DNA of 64,000 nucleotides from Clostridia bacterium (GTDB lineage Bacteria; Bacillota; Clostridia; Christensenellales; Aristaeellaceae). Position numbers and translations under genes: made by a program. How positions within the stretch are numbered: the first letter of the stretch is position 1; each line of letters starts with the position of its first letter. The notes beneath the pieces are model-generated. The model saw nothing but the letters and a program-made list of their open reading frames with translations, was not told the origin of the DNA and made no database searches. The DNA lies in contig JAGBFR010000012.1 of NCBI GenBank assembly GCA_017936375.1, positions 19,186-83,185 on the forward strand, read 5' to 3'. Positions 33,749 to 42,052 of this stretch are shown here, piece by piece.

Positions 33749-34945
33749 TCAGGTCGGCAGCTCGATGACGTAGACGTCCGAGCCGGAGGTGACCACAGCG
33801 CGGTTATCCGAGATCATGCCCAGCACGGAGGTCACATTGACCGGCAGCGCATAGGACTTGAACATCGTTTCCCCATACCGGCAGACATAGACCGCGCCGG
33901 AGGAGAAACCGTAGACCGAGCGCGTGCCCAGCTCCACGGCGAGGCACTCGCCCGGCAGGTGCAGTACGCGGTCCTGATTGCCATAGATCAGGCGGACATT
34001 GTTGATGCGGACGCCCTCGTCCTGCTCCTGTGCGGGGATCAGCAGCTGATAGGTCGTCCCGCGGTACTCCTTGACGCGCTCGAGCGTATAGCCATAGATG
34101 AGCGTCGGGTTCTGCTGCTCGATGATGCGGTAATTATAATGCGCAATCTGGCGCGTATCCACCACATTGAGGATGCCGTCGGCAAAATAGACGGCGTAGG
34201 CGATATTCTCGCCCAGAGAGCTCTTGCCCGTGGCGAGCTTGCCCGGCTGGAAGGTCTGCAGCTCGGTGGAGATGACCGTGCCGCTCGTATCCAGCCCGAG
34301 CGCCCAGAGCATCTCCGTCTCCTGCGTGCTCGAGGTCGTGGGGGACTTGAAGAAGCCCATGTTGAGCATTGTCTGATTCTCGACCGTGATGTTGTCCACG
34401 ATCTGACCCTCGTCGTTGAAGACGCTGATGACGCCGTTATCCGGGTCGCCGATGAAGGCCGCGACATAATCCTCGCCCGCGCTGGCGAACTGGATGCTGT
34501 CGCTCAGGTTATCGTTGAAGATCAGATTGCCGCGGCTGCCGAGCATGTAGATGTCATTGCCCGACCATGCGACGATGTGCTCGTCCGTCGCGTCATAGTC
34601 GGCGTTCAGGCCGATCTGATAGCTCCACAGATTGCTGCCCGACGGGCTGACGCAGTAGAGCGTCGTGCCGTCGTAGAAGACGACGCTGTCCCCGAAGGGC
34701 ACGACATTCTGGCTGAGCGTCGCGCCGACGCGCGTCACGCGGCCCACGTCGCTGCGGCCCGAGCCCGAGAGCGTATACCCCAGCACGACCAGCACAAAGA
34801 CGACAAGCGCCGCAGCCGCAAGAATCGCCCTGAAGCGCCCGGAGACGCCCTTCTTCTTTTTCTTTTTTCCGCCGTCAAGGCCATATCCGCCGTAGGTGTG
34901 GTTCACGCCCGTGACGACGGGGTTTCTTCTCTTTCTGCGATCCAT
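33749..34945 (-). CDS. DUF5711-like protein: membrane anchor plus beta-propeller
   Basis: 398 residues. A basic N-terminus with a KKKKKK stretch, one helix (residues about 40-60, AILAAAALVVFVLVVLGYTL), then an outer domain with repeated short blades (VVFYDGTTLYCVSPSGSNLW, IVAWSGNDIYMLGSRG) like PQQ-type propellers. Recognised as DUF5711-like; function unknown. It precedes cvpA on the minus strand, 46 bases away. Confidence 0.7.
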   Translation of the reverse strand: MDRRKRRNPVVTGVNHTYGGYGLDGGKKKKKKGVSGRFRAILAAAALVVFVLVVLGYTLSGSGRSDVGRVTRVGATLSQNVVPFGDSVVFYDGTTLYCVSPSGSNLWSYQIGLNADYDATDEHIVAWSGNDIYMLGSRGNLIFNDNLSDSIQFASAGEDYVAAFIGDPDNGVISVFNDEGQIVDNITVENQTMLNMGFFKSPTTSSTQETEMLWALGLDTSGTVISTELQTFQPGKLATGKSSLGENIAYAVYFADGILNVVDTRQIAHYNYRIIEQQNPTLIYGYTLERVKEYRGTTYQLLIPAQEQDEGVRINNVRLIYGNQDRVLHLPGECLAVELGTRSVYGFSSGAVYVCRYGETMFKSYALPVNVTSVLGMISDNRAVVTSGSDVYVIELPT

Positions 34946-35054
34946 GCATGTTCCTTTCAGCCGTCAGCCCTTCGCTTCCGGGCTGTTGTTTTCCTTGAAT
35001 ATTACCCTGAAGCGCCCTGAGACGCCCGCCTGCGCGGGAGGATAAACAGCGATT

Positions 35055-35276
35055 TTATACACATCGGACGACTTTTCCACTTTTGGAAAATCAACAGCCG
35101 CACGGTGTTTTCTGCATTTTGGTATTCCCCAAAAATCCTTTTTATCATCAGGATTTTTGGCATTCTCCTTCCATCGCTGTCCGCAGGCTGGTTTTGGGTT
35201 TTCCCATGGGTTGTCCCCGAGTTTTCCACACTTTTGTCCACAGATTTGTGGAAAACTGTTGATAAATTGTGGATGA
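35055..35276. other. DnaA-box cluster downstream of recF (possible oriC half)
   Basis: Perfect TTATACACA at 35055-35063; near matches TTTTCCACA (35222), TTGTCCACA (35234), TGTGGAAAA (35247), TGTTGATAA (35257) and TGTGGATGA (35268). The last five fall in 55 bp, followed by an AT-rich tract (35286-35330). The 417-bp gap 34946-35362 has no gene. It could be part of the replication origin or a DnaA-regulated promoter region. Confidence 0.6.
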
Positions 35277-35362
35277 CCGTGGAAAACTCCAAAAAATCTA
35301 ATCATTACTGGAAAAAATAAACCTCTCCCAAAAAGGTCAGACCTATTTTTCCCCTTCTATGC

Positions 35363-36490
35363 TTACAGCGGCTTTACAATCTCCGCTGCGCCGCCCATGA
35401 TTTCCAGCGTTCCGGCCTGCACCTGATAGACGGCGTCCTGCCTCGCGCCCGCCAGATCGGACAGATCCGTGCAGGTGACGAATGTCTGCACCCGGTCGAT
35501 CCGCTCGATCAGCTGGCGGCGCCTGCCGGGGTCCAGTTCGCTCATCACGTCGTCAAGCATGAGGATCGGGGCCTCTCCCCGCTCCTTCCATGCCAATTCC
35601 AGCTGGGCGAGCTTGAGGGCGAGCACGGCGCTGCGCTGCTGCCCCTGTGAGCCGAACAGGCGCGCCTCCCTGCCATTGATGGAGATGCCGATATCGTCGC
35701 GATGGACGCCCACGCTCGTGGTCATCCGCCGCAGATCCTCGCTCCTGGCGGCGTGCAGCCGCTCAAGCAGGCGCTCGCGCGGATTCTGCGCGTCCGCCGC
35801 CTGCGAAATGTACCACAGCCGCAGCTCCTCCCGTCCGCCGGTCAGCGAGGCATGGACGGAGGCGGCGTACTGCGAGAGCTTTTCGATGGCCTCGCGGCGG
35901 TTTTCTGCGATGATCGCGCCGCAGTCGGCGAGCTGCTCGTCCCACAGATCCAGCGTGCGCAGGAGCGAGCCGTCGCGGGCGATCTCCTTGAGCAGCGCAT
36001 TGCGCTGGCTAAGGGTCTTGACCGCGCGCTGAAGGGCATAGAAATACGCCGGGCGCAGCTGCGAGAGCTGCATGTCAATGAAGCGGCGCCGCTCGGACGG
36101 GCCGCTCTTGACGATTTGAAGATCCTCCGGGGAGAAGAGCACCCCGCAGACATGCCCGAAGAGCTCGCCGATGCGCTCCGCCTGCCGGCTGCCGATGCGC
36201 ACGGTCTTCTTTTTTTTCTGATTCTTGGCCAGCAGGATGGTCACCTCATGCGTGCCGTCCCGCTGCTCGGTGAGGATATTGACCTTCGCCGCCTCCTTGC
36301 CCCAGCGCACAAGCTCCTCATCGCGCGGGGTCCTGTGGCTGCGGCCGAGGCAGCACAGGTGCAGCGCCTCAAGGACGTTGGTCTTGCCCTGTGCGTTCGG
36401 CCCGGTGAAGACGGTCACGCCCTCCCCGGGCTCGATGGCTGCATGAGCATAATTGCGGAAATTGGTCAGCTGTAATGACTTAACGCGCAT
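35363..36490 (-). CDS. recF: DNA replication/repair protein RecF
   Basis: 375 residues. SMC-like ATPase: Walker A GPNAQGKTN (about 30-38), the SPEDLQIVKSGPSERRRFID region, ABC signature GSQGQQRS and Walker B ILMLDDVMSELD. RecF binds gaps in duplex DNA and helps load RecA. It follows dnaN by 57 bases with no S4-domain (yaaA/rlbA) gene between, and has a weak ribosome site. No gyrB follows; a DnaA-box cluster does. Confidence 0.96.
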   Translation of the reverse strand: MRVKSLQLTNFRNYAHAAIEPGEGVTVFTGPNAQGKTNVLEALHLCCLGRSHRTPRDEELVRWGKEAAKVNILTEQRDGTHEVTILLAKNQKKKKTVRIGSRQAERIGELFGHVCGVLFSPEDLQIVKSGPSERRRFIDMQLSQLRPAYFYALQRAVKTLSQRNALLKEIARDGSLLRTLDLWDEQLADCGAIIAENRREAIEKLSQYAASVHASLTGGREELRLWYISQAADAQNPRERLLERLHAARSEDLRRMTTSVGVHRDDIGISINGREARLFGSQGQQRSAVLALKLAQLELAWKERGEAPILMLDDVMSELDPGRRRQLIERIDRVQTFVTCTDLSDLAGARQDAVYQVQAGTLEIMGGAAEIVKPL

Positions 36491-36547
36491 ACGTACCCGT
36501 CACATTCATTGTATTGATTCTTCTGCCCCCGGACGGGGCTAAGGCCT

Positions 36548-37651
36548 TTACGCGCCGAAGACGCGGACCGGCAGCACCAGATACAGGTAGCTCTCACCCT
36601 CCGTCGGGCAGACCACACAGGGGCTGACGTTGGAGTTGAAGCGCATGGCGATCTCGTCGTCAGAGACGGCCTTGAGCACGTCGGTGATGTAGCGGACATT
36701 GAAGGCGATGGTCAGGTCCTTGCCCTCGGTGGTCACGCCGATCTTCTCCTCGACATCGCCCATCTCGGAGTTGGAGGTGACGGTCATCATCTCGCCGTCG
36801 ATCCTGAAGCAGACGAGGTTGCTCTTGCCCTCGCGCGCGATGAGGCTGGCGCGGTCGATCGCGCTGGCCAGCTCGCTGCGGCCGATGATCACGCGGGTCT
36901 GCCACTCCTGCGGCAGAATCTGGCGGTAGCGGATGAATTCACCCTCGAGCAGGCGGGCGACGATCTGCGTGCCGCCGATGCTCATCTTCACATGGCTGCG
37001 GCTGAAGCAGAGGCTGACCTCGTCCTCGGTGTCGCCGAGGATCTTGGCGATATCGCCCAGCACCTTGCCGCCAACGACGGCGCTGACCTCCTGCTCCGGG
37101 CCGGCGATCATCTCGCGGCGCATGGCCAGGCGGAAGCCGTCCAGCGCGACAACGCGCATCTCCTCGCGGCCGATCTCCATCAGGCAGCCGGTGAGGATCG
37201 GGCGGCTCTCATCCACGGCGATGGCAAAGAGCGTACGGGCGATCATGTCGCGCAGCGTGCTCTGCGGCATGGCAAAGCTCTGGCCGGAAACCTGCGGCAG
37301 CTCCGGGTATTCTACCGGGTCAAGGCCGGTGATCGTGGTGCGGGAGGATGCGCAGCGGATAGTCGTCTGCAGGCGGTCGCTGATCCTGAATTCGGCGACG
37401 CCGGAAGGCAGCTTGCGCACGACCTCGCACAGCAGCTTGCCGGGCAGGACGACGCGGCCCTCTTCTTCAATCGTCGCGGGAATGACGGTCTCAATGCCCA
37501 GCGCAAGATCCGTACAGATCAGGCGCAGGCCCTCATCACAGGATTCAAAGAGGATACCCTCCAGAATGGGCTTAGGGGAGCGGACGGCGAGCGCACGGCT
37601 GACGACGGACAGACTCGCATTCAGATCGTTGGTATCGCAGGTAAAACGCAT
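36548..37651 (-). CDS. dnaN: DNA polymerase III beta sliding clamp
   Basis: 367 residues, the usual clamp length, three clamp folds. MRFTCDTNDLNASLSVVSRA is a typical start and the protein ends VVCPTEGESYLYLVLPVRVFGA, matching DnaN C-termini (P-M/V-R). The ATG at 37651 follows GGAGG by 9 bases; the frame extends upstream into the DnaA-box region but without conservation. Normally downstream of dnaA; here the upstream neighbour is a GntR-family gene in the opposite direction. Confidence 0.96.
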   Translation of the reverse strand: MRFTCDTNDLNASLSVVSRALAVRSPKPILEGILFESCDEGLRLICTDLALGIETVIPATIEEEGRVVLPGKLLCEVVRKLPSGVAEFRISDRLQTTIRCASSRTTITGLDPVEYPELPQVSGQSFAMPQSTLRDMIARTLFAIAVDESRPILTGCLMEIGREEMRVVALDGFRLAMRREMIAGPEQEVSAVVGGKVLGDIAKILGDTEDEVSLCFSRSHVKMSIGGTQIVARLLEGEFIRYRQILPQEWQTRVIIGRSELASAIDRASLIAREGKSNLVCFRIDGEMMTVTSNSEMGDVEEKIGVTTEGKDLTIAFNVRYITDVLKAVSDDEIAMRFNSNVSPCVVCPTEGESYLYLVLPVRVFGA

Positions 37652-37711
37652 ATTGATCAACCTCCATTGGGTAGTAGCAGAATATAAATCAGCAGTAGGA
37701 GCCGTAGTGCG

Positions 37712-37826
37712 GTGGATAAGTGGGATAACTCCCAAAAAGCCAAAACACGCCTGACTTTTTGGCTGTGGATAAATCCCTGAAAACGGACGAAGATATCCAC
37801 GTGTTTTCCACAGAACGGTGGATAAC
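37712..37826. other. DnaA-box cluster upstream of dnaN (possible oriC half)
   Basis: Perfect TGTGGATAA at 37764-37772; near matches GGTGGATAA (37711), TTTTCCACA (37804), GGTGGATAA (37818) and TATCCACG (37794). An AGCCAAAA/TTTTGGCT inverted repeat (37738-37765) lies within. It occupies part of the 531-bp gap 37652-38182, which also holds a GC hairpin (37855-37873), AT-rich sequence around 37900-38000 and the GntR promoter. Confidence 0.6.
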
Positions 37827-37854
37827 CTGAGGAGAGTTTTTAAGAATCTCCGCA

Positions 37855-37873
37855 CCGCGGCCGAAGGCCGCGG
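37855..37873. other. GC-rich perfect hairpin
   Basis: CCGCGGCC-GAA-GGCCGCGG. No T run on either side that would make a classical terminator; it lies between the DnaA boxes and the AT-rich tract. Confidence 0.6.
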
Positions 37874-38082
37874 AAGAGAGGTTTTTCCATCCGCATATTC
37901 CGATAATTTGGGCATATTCGTTCATATTCAATATTCTCTGAATACCCCTTGAATTCCTGCCGCAAAAGCGGCGCATATCAATAAGAACTCTTTTTTGAGC
38001 AGCCGCCCCGGAAAAAGCGGCGCGTTATGCAGGCCGGGCGGAGCGCCCGACCGTCGAAGAGCGCATCAAAAAAGCGGAAAGA

Positions 38083-38103
38083 ATGGTCTGTTCATCAGAC
38101 CAT
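38083..38103. promoter_or_regulatory. Palindrome, possible GntR-family operator
   Basis: ATGGTCTG-TTCAT-CAGACCAT, eight-base arms, 24 bp upstream of the -35 of the GntR gene. TGGTC/GACCA arms recall FadR/FCD operators, although the spacing is wider than usual. Confidence 0.4.
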
Positions 38104-38126
38104 TTGGATATTTTTGCGTAAATCGG

Positions 38127-38155
38127 TTGAGTAATCAAGTAAAACATGCTATAAT
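38127..38155 (+). promoter_or_regulatory. Predicted promoter of the GntR regulator
   Basis: TTGAGT, 17-bp spacer, TG-extended TATAAT, 28 bases before the ATG. Confidence 0.7.
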
Positions 38156-38182
38156 ATCACTCACGAATGTGAGGTGTTCATG

Positions 38183-38887
38183 ATGGAAAGCATCAGAAAG
38201 ACCAGAAAACTTCCCGAGCAGATCGCTGATAAGCTGCGCGAGATGATCATCCACGAGGAGATCAAGACCGGCAGCAAGCTGCCTGCCGAGGCGGAGCTGA
38301 TGACGCGCTTCGGCGTGAGCCGCTCCACCGTGCGCGAAGCGGTCAAGATCCTGCAGACGGAGCATATCGTTGATATCAGACAGGGTCAGGGCACGTTCCT
38401 TTGCGCCATGCCCGGTCTTGCGAAGGATCCGCTCGGCCTGCGCTTCACTGATCAGAATGAGCTGACCGGCCAGCTGCTGGAGACCCGGCTGATCATCGAG
38501 CCCAATGTCGCGGCCATCGCAGCGCAGCGCCGCACGCCCGAGCAGATCGCGGCGATGAAGGTGCTGCTGGATAAGATGGACAACGCCTATCTGCACGGCG
38601 AGGACTATACCCCCTTTGATATCGAATTCCACTCCATCATCGCCCAGTGCACGGGCAATGACGTCGTTCAGCGCCTGCTGCCGACGATCCATGAGTCGAT
38701 TCAGGCCGGATATCGCCATACCCAGCGCGTGGAGGGCAGCTATCAGCGCGCCAGCCAGTGCCATTTGGAGATGTATCGCGGTATTGTCGAGCATGACAGC
38801 GAGCGCGCCCGCCTTGCAGCCCAGCGCCATATGCTGCAGACGATGCACGATTCCGGCGTCGAGGTGCCGCAGGTGCTGCTCAGATAA
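38183..38887 (+). CDS. GntR family regulator, FadR/FCD subfamily
   Basis: 234 residues. N-terminal winged HTH (KTGSKLPAEAELMTRFGVSR, then STVREAVKIL and IVDIRQGQGTF), C-terminal all-helical FCD ligand domain with metal-binding candidates FDIEFHSIIA (Asp/His), and later His residues (QCHLEM, QRHMLQT). FCD regulators usually respond to organic or sugar acids. The second ATG (38183) is 8 bases from GTGAGG. No catabolic neighbour in the same direction, so the regulon may be elsewhere; autoregulation through the upstream palindrome is possible. Confidence 0.88.
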   Translation: MESIRKTRKLPEQIADKLREMIIHEEIKTGSKLPAEAELMTRFGVSRSTVREAVKILQTEHIVDIRQGQGTFLCAMPGLAKDPLGLRFTDQNELTGQLLETRLIIEPNVAAIAAQRRTPEQIAAMKVLLDKMDNAYLHGEDYTPFDIEFHSIIAQCTGNDVVQRLLPTIHESIQAGYRHTQRVEGSYQRASQCHLEMYRGIVEHDSERARLAAQRHMLQTMHDSGVEVPQVLLR

Positions 38888-38930
38888 GCCTGAATGGGCT
38901 TCGAATGGGTTTCTCTTGGTGAAAAAAATT

Positions 38931-38968
38931 CTCCTTCCGCCGAAGGCGGAAGGAGCTTTCTTCTTTTT
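38931..38968 (+). terminator. Terminator after the GntR gene
   Basis: CTCCTTCCGC-CGAA-GGCGGAAGGAG with T-rich tail CTTTCTTCTTTTT. Confidence 0.88.
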
Positions 38969-39005
38969 GATTTTATGACCGTCCGATCACGGACAGGAGC
39001 CTGAC

Positions 39006-39683
39006 ATGCACATCATCGCCCGCATCAAAAGCGATTTCAAAGAGAAATTCGGCATTCCCCGCCAGAGCGGCCTTGTGCCGCAGCTGACCTCCCGCATTGT
39101 ATTTGAGCGCGCGTACCGCAATGCCGACGCGCTGCGCGGGATCGAGGGATTTTCCCATCTGTGGCTGATCTGGGAATTTTCCGAGGCAAAGCGCGACACG
39201 TGGTCGCCCACGGTGCGCCCTCCGCGCCTTGGCGGCAATACGCGCATGGGCGTCTTTGCCACGCGCTCGCCCTTTAGGCCCAATCCCATCGGCCTGTCCT
39301 GCGTGGAGCTTGTGCGGGTGGAATGGGACGCGCCGGACGGCCCGGCGATCATCGTCGGCGGCGCGGATCTGATGGACGGCACGCCGATTTATGACATCAA
39401 GCCTTACCTGCCGTATGTGGACAGCCATCCCGAGGCAAGGGGAGGCTTTGGCTCCGAGCGGGCGGGCTATGGGCTTGAGGTGGTCTTCCCCGAGGCGCTG
39501 GCCGCGCAGATTCCGGAGAACAAGATCGAGGGCCTTCGCGGCGTGCTTGCGGGCGATCCGCGCCCTTCCTATCAGGAGGATCCGCAGCGCGTATACGGCG
39601 TGTCCTTCGCCGGGAAGAATGTGACCTTCACCGTGTCGGACGGTGTACTGACTGTCACGGGCGTCAAGGACGAGGAGCCGTAA
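39006..39683 (+). CDS. trmO: tRNA (N6-threonylcarbamoyladenosine37-N6)-methyltransferase TrmO
   Basis: 225 residues. TsaA/TrmO beta-barrel: IVFERAYRNADALRGIEGFSHLWLIWEF followed by VRPPRLGGNTRMGVFATRSP and FRPNPIGLS, the SAM-binding core, and DLMDGTPIYDIKPYLPY. It methylates t6A37 of tRNA-Thr. The C-terminal 60 residues are the usual extension. Flanked by its own terminators, so monocistronic. Confidence 0.9.
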   Translation: MHIIARIKSDFKEKFGIPRQSGLVPQLTSRIVFERAYRNADALRGIEGFSHLWLIWEFSEAKRDTWSPTVRPPRLGGNTRMGVFATRSPFRPNPIGLSCVELVRVEWDAPDGPAIIVGGADLMDGTPIYDIKPYLPYVDSHPEARGGFGSERAGYGLEVVFPEALAAQIPENKIEGLRGVLAGDPRPSYQEDPQRVYGVSFAGKNVTFTVSDGVLTVTGVKDEEP

Positions 39684-39695
39684 AAAATAAAACCT

Positions 39696-39733
39696 GCCCT
39701 CCGCAGCATTCGCTGCGGAGGGCTTTGCTTATT
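39696..39733. terminator. Terminator between trmO and the convergent MBL gene
   Basis: GCCCTCCGCAG/CTGCGGAGGGC stem, tail TTTGCTTATTCTTC on the plus strand. Confidence 0.8.
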
Positions 39734-40538
39734 CTTCTTTTTGATCGGACGTATCTTCAGCGCTTTCTTCGCCGAAGCTCTCGTCGGCCAGCAGATCCCG
39801 CAGCCGCTTGTCCGGCGCAGAATCGTCGTCGTCCGGCAGGCTGAGGTCGATGCGCTCGCCCGGCTCCTTGAGGGCGATGACCTGCGTAACGGCGCTGCTG
39901 TTCGCCGCGGCGAAGCGGACGGCCACATCCGCACGCCCCTGGAAGTGCATGGGGATCATGACCTTCGGCTTGACGGTCATAATGAAGTAGCCCGCGCCCG
40001 CGTCGTACATGCTGCCCTGCCGCGGATCGACGGGGAAGAACGCGACGTCGATTGTCCCGACGGGGATCGGAGCGACGCAGTCATAAAAATCGCGCTCCGC
40101 CTTTTCAATCTCGGTGATGGAGGACTCGTCGCGCCAGTGCCACAGGTTCAGATCGCCCGCGTGGAAGAGGGTGATTCCCGCCATCTCGACAAGGAAGGAG
40201 ACGCCCTCGTCCGTGGAGCCGAAGGCCCTTACATGCACCGGGCCGAAGCCGCGCTCCTCGCCCGGCTCCATGCGCACGCCGCGATGGGGATGGGGCAGGT
40301 CATAGCCCGCGATGTAGATGGCCTCGCTGCCGCAGAGGCTGTATATGCTTTCTGAAAAATGGTCGTCATGCCTGTGGGAGATGAAGACATACAGCCGGCG
40401 ATAGGCGGCCAGCCTCTCCCGCTCCGGGAGGATGCGCGCGTCGCCGCCGTGCTCGCTCGCGTCAAAGAGAAGACCGATATCGCCGAGCGAAACGAGAAAT
40501 CCGCTGCCTCCCAGATATTCAACCGCAATGTCTTTCAT
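39729..40538 (-). CDS. Metallo-beta-lactamase-fold hydrolase, UlaG-like
   Basis: 269 residues. FISHRHDDHFS is the zinc motif HxHxDH (first His preserved), with further ligands at LFHAGDLN and MIPMHFQG. Starting YLGGSGFLV resembles UlaG-type lactonases or phosphodiesterases. The C-terminus is an acidic low-complexity tail (DDDDSAPDK ... SDQKEE). Its own promoter is predicted. Substrate unknown. Confidence 0.82.
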   Translation of the reverse strand: MKDIAVEYLGGSGFLVSLGDIGLLFDASEHGGDARILPERERLAAYRRLYVFISHRHDDHFSESIYSLCGSEAIYIAGYDLPHPHRGVRMEPGEERGFGPVHVRAFGSTDEGVSFLVEMAGITLFHAGDLNLWHWRDESSITEIEKAERDFYDCVAPIPVGTIDVAFFPVDPRQGSMYDAGAGYFIMTVKPKVMIPMHFQGRADVAVRFAAANSSAVTQVIALKEPGERIDLSLPDDDDSAPDKRLRDLLADESFGEESAEDTSDQKEE

Positions 40539-40582
40539 GATGCATATGCTCCTTTCATGCGTGACAGAGAGTTGTTATCTCC

Positions 40583-40610
40583 ATTTTATCCATTTTTTAC
40601 CACTTGTCAA
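40583..40610 (-). promoter_or_regulatory. Predicted promoter of the MBL gene
   Basis: Minus strand TTGACA, 16-bp spacer, TAAAAT, 45 bases upstream of the start. The rest of the 254-bp gap up to 40792 shows only a hairpin at its far end. Confidence 0.65.
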
Positions 40611-40753
40611 TCCATTGTGCCTGTTTTTCTCCACTTGCACACCATTAAAACGTGAAAAATGCGTCGTTTTCTGTCAAAAGAAACCACTTTATTGCGAATC
40701 GGATGATTCTGAAAAATGTATGAGGCGTCTGACGGGGCGCCCGTACAAATGGC

Positions 40754-40794
40754 TCGCCGCCGCAAGGCATAGCCTTACGGCGGCGATTTTTCTT
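40754..40794. terminator. Strong hairpin after RNase Z gene
   Basis: TCGCCGCCG-AAGGC-ATA-GCCTT-CGGCGGCGA. The T run (TTTTTCTTATT) is on the plus strand, where no gene precedes it; on the minus strand it directly follows the RNase Z stop without a U tract. Confidence 0.6.
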
Positions 40795-41701
40795 ATTCCT
40801 TGTCAAACTGCAGGGTGATGCTCTCGCCGTCCGCAGCGGCCAGCGTGCCGGGGAAGATCTCGCGAAGCGCCTCTTCGTATTCAGCGGGATCGGATGTGGC
40901 GGGGCTGTAATGCGTCAGCCACAGGCGGCGCGCGCCCGTCTCTGCGGCGATGGCCGCCGCCTCCTGCATCATCATGTGGTGCGTGTATTCCGCGCGAGCC
41001 TGCTTTTCCTCCTCGCCGTACATGCCCTCAAGGATCATCAGATCGGCCTCTTTGCCATATTCGGCGATGGCGGGCACGGGCCTTGTGTCCGTGGCATAGA
41101 GCACGCTCAGGCCGCGCCGGGGCGCGCCGAGAACGTCCTCGGGCGTGTAGCCGTCGATGCTTTCGCCCTTCTGCAGGCGGCTCCAGAGCGGCTGCGGGAT
41201 GCCGAGCGCCTTCGCCTTGCGGGCGTCAAATTTGCCGGGGCGCTTCAATTCCATCCTGTAGCCCAGGCAGGGGATGGTGTGATCGACGGGGAAGACGGTC
41301 ACCTCAAGCCCCGCCAGCGGGAACTGCGCCGCATTGAGCGTCTCCGGGTCGTATTCGTGGTAGACGATCTCATAGGGCAGCTCCGGCACGATCGCGCGAA
41401 GCGATGTGACGGTGCTTTCAAGGCCAGCCGGGCCGAACATGTGCAGCGGGCCGGTGCGGTCCTCATTGCCCAGGGTCAGGAGCAGGCCGGGCAGGCCGCT
41501 GATGTGGTCGGCATGGAAATGGGTGATCAGGATGCCTTCGATATTCTTAAAGCGAAGGCCGCTCCTGCGGATGGCGGTCTGCGTGCCCTCACCGCAGTCG
41601 ATGAGCAGCGCCTGTGCGCCGCAGCGGACGTAGAGCGAGGTCAGGCTTCGCTCGGGAAGGGGCAGCATGCCGCCCGTGCCAAGAAGGGTGATATCCATCA
41701 T
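40793..41701 (-). CDS. rnz: Ribonuclease Z
   Basis: 302 residues. tRNA 3'-processing endonuclease: LLGTGGMLPLPERSLTSLYV, CGEGTQTAIRRSGLRFKNIE, zinc motif HFHADHISGLPGLL, and later LYATDTRP, ILEGMYG and LTHYSPA. These are the RNase Z blocks in order. AAGGAGG is 9 bases before the ATG at 41701. The longer frame upstream is not conserved. Confidence 0.92.
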   Translation of the reverse strand: MMDITLLGTGGMLPLPERSLTSLYVRCGAQALLIDCGEGTQTAIRRSGLRFKNIEGILITHFHADHISGLPGLLLTLGNEDRTGPLHMFGPAGLESTVTSLRAIVPELPYEIVYHEYDPETLNAAQFPLAGLEVTVFPVDHTIPCLGYRMELKRPGKFDARKAKALGIPQPLWSRLQKGESIDGYTPEDVLGAPRRGLSVLYATDTRPVPAIAEYGKEADLMILEGMYGEEEKQARAEYTHHMMMQEAAAIAAETGARRLWLTHYSPATSDPAEYEEALREIFPGTLAAADGESITLQFDKE

Positions 41702-41893
41702 GGGCTTTCGCCTCCTTAATCGTTGGTTGGTATAGGAGAATGTATGTGAAGCAGGCATGAAGGGTCGGTGCGCGGGCATGCTGCCGCCGGCCGTCCGCCG
41801 GATCGGGGCCCGCAGATTCCCGCCTGCCATGTCAATGTATCATGCTGAGCGCAGGCCGCTCTCTACCCGCGCGATACATTCTTTTCTTCTTCT

Positions 41894-41922
41894 ATTATAT
41901 CCTTGCGCTGCCTGCCGCGCAA
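41894..41922 (-). promoter_or_regulatory. Possible promoter of rnz with long leader
   Basis: Minus strand TTGCGC, 17-bp spacer, TATAAT. This would give a leader of about 185 bases. Nothing else is recognised in the 351-bp gap 41702-42052 apart from a TATAAT (42015-42020) before the plus-strand gene. Confidence 0.4.
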
Positions 41923-42052
41923 GGCGCGGATTGCCCGGCTGCGCGCGGCGTGATACAATAACAGAAAACACAGATTTCTCTACCGGCAGGATAGTGCGCA
42001 TCCGCCGGGAAGCGTATAATGGCGTCATCCAATCAAGAAAGGAGGACAAAAG

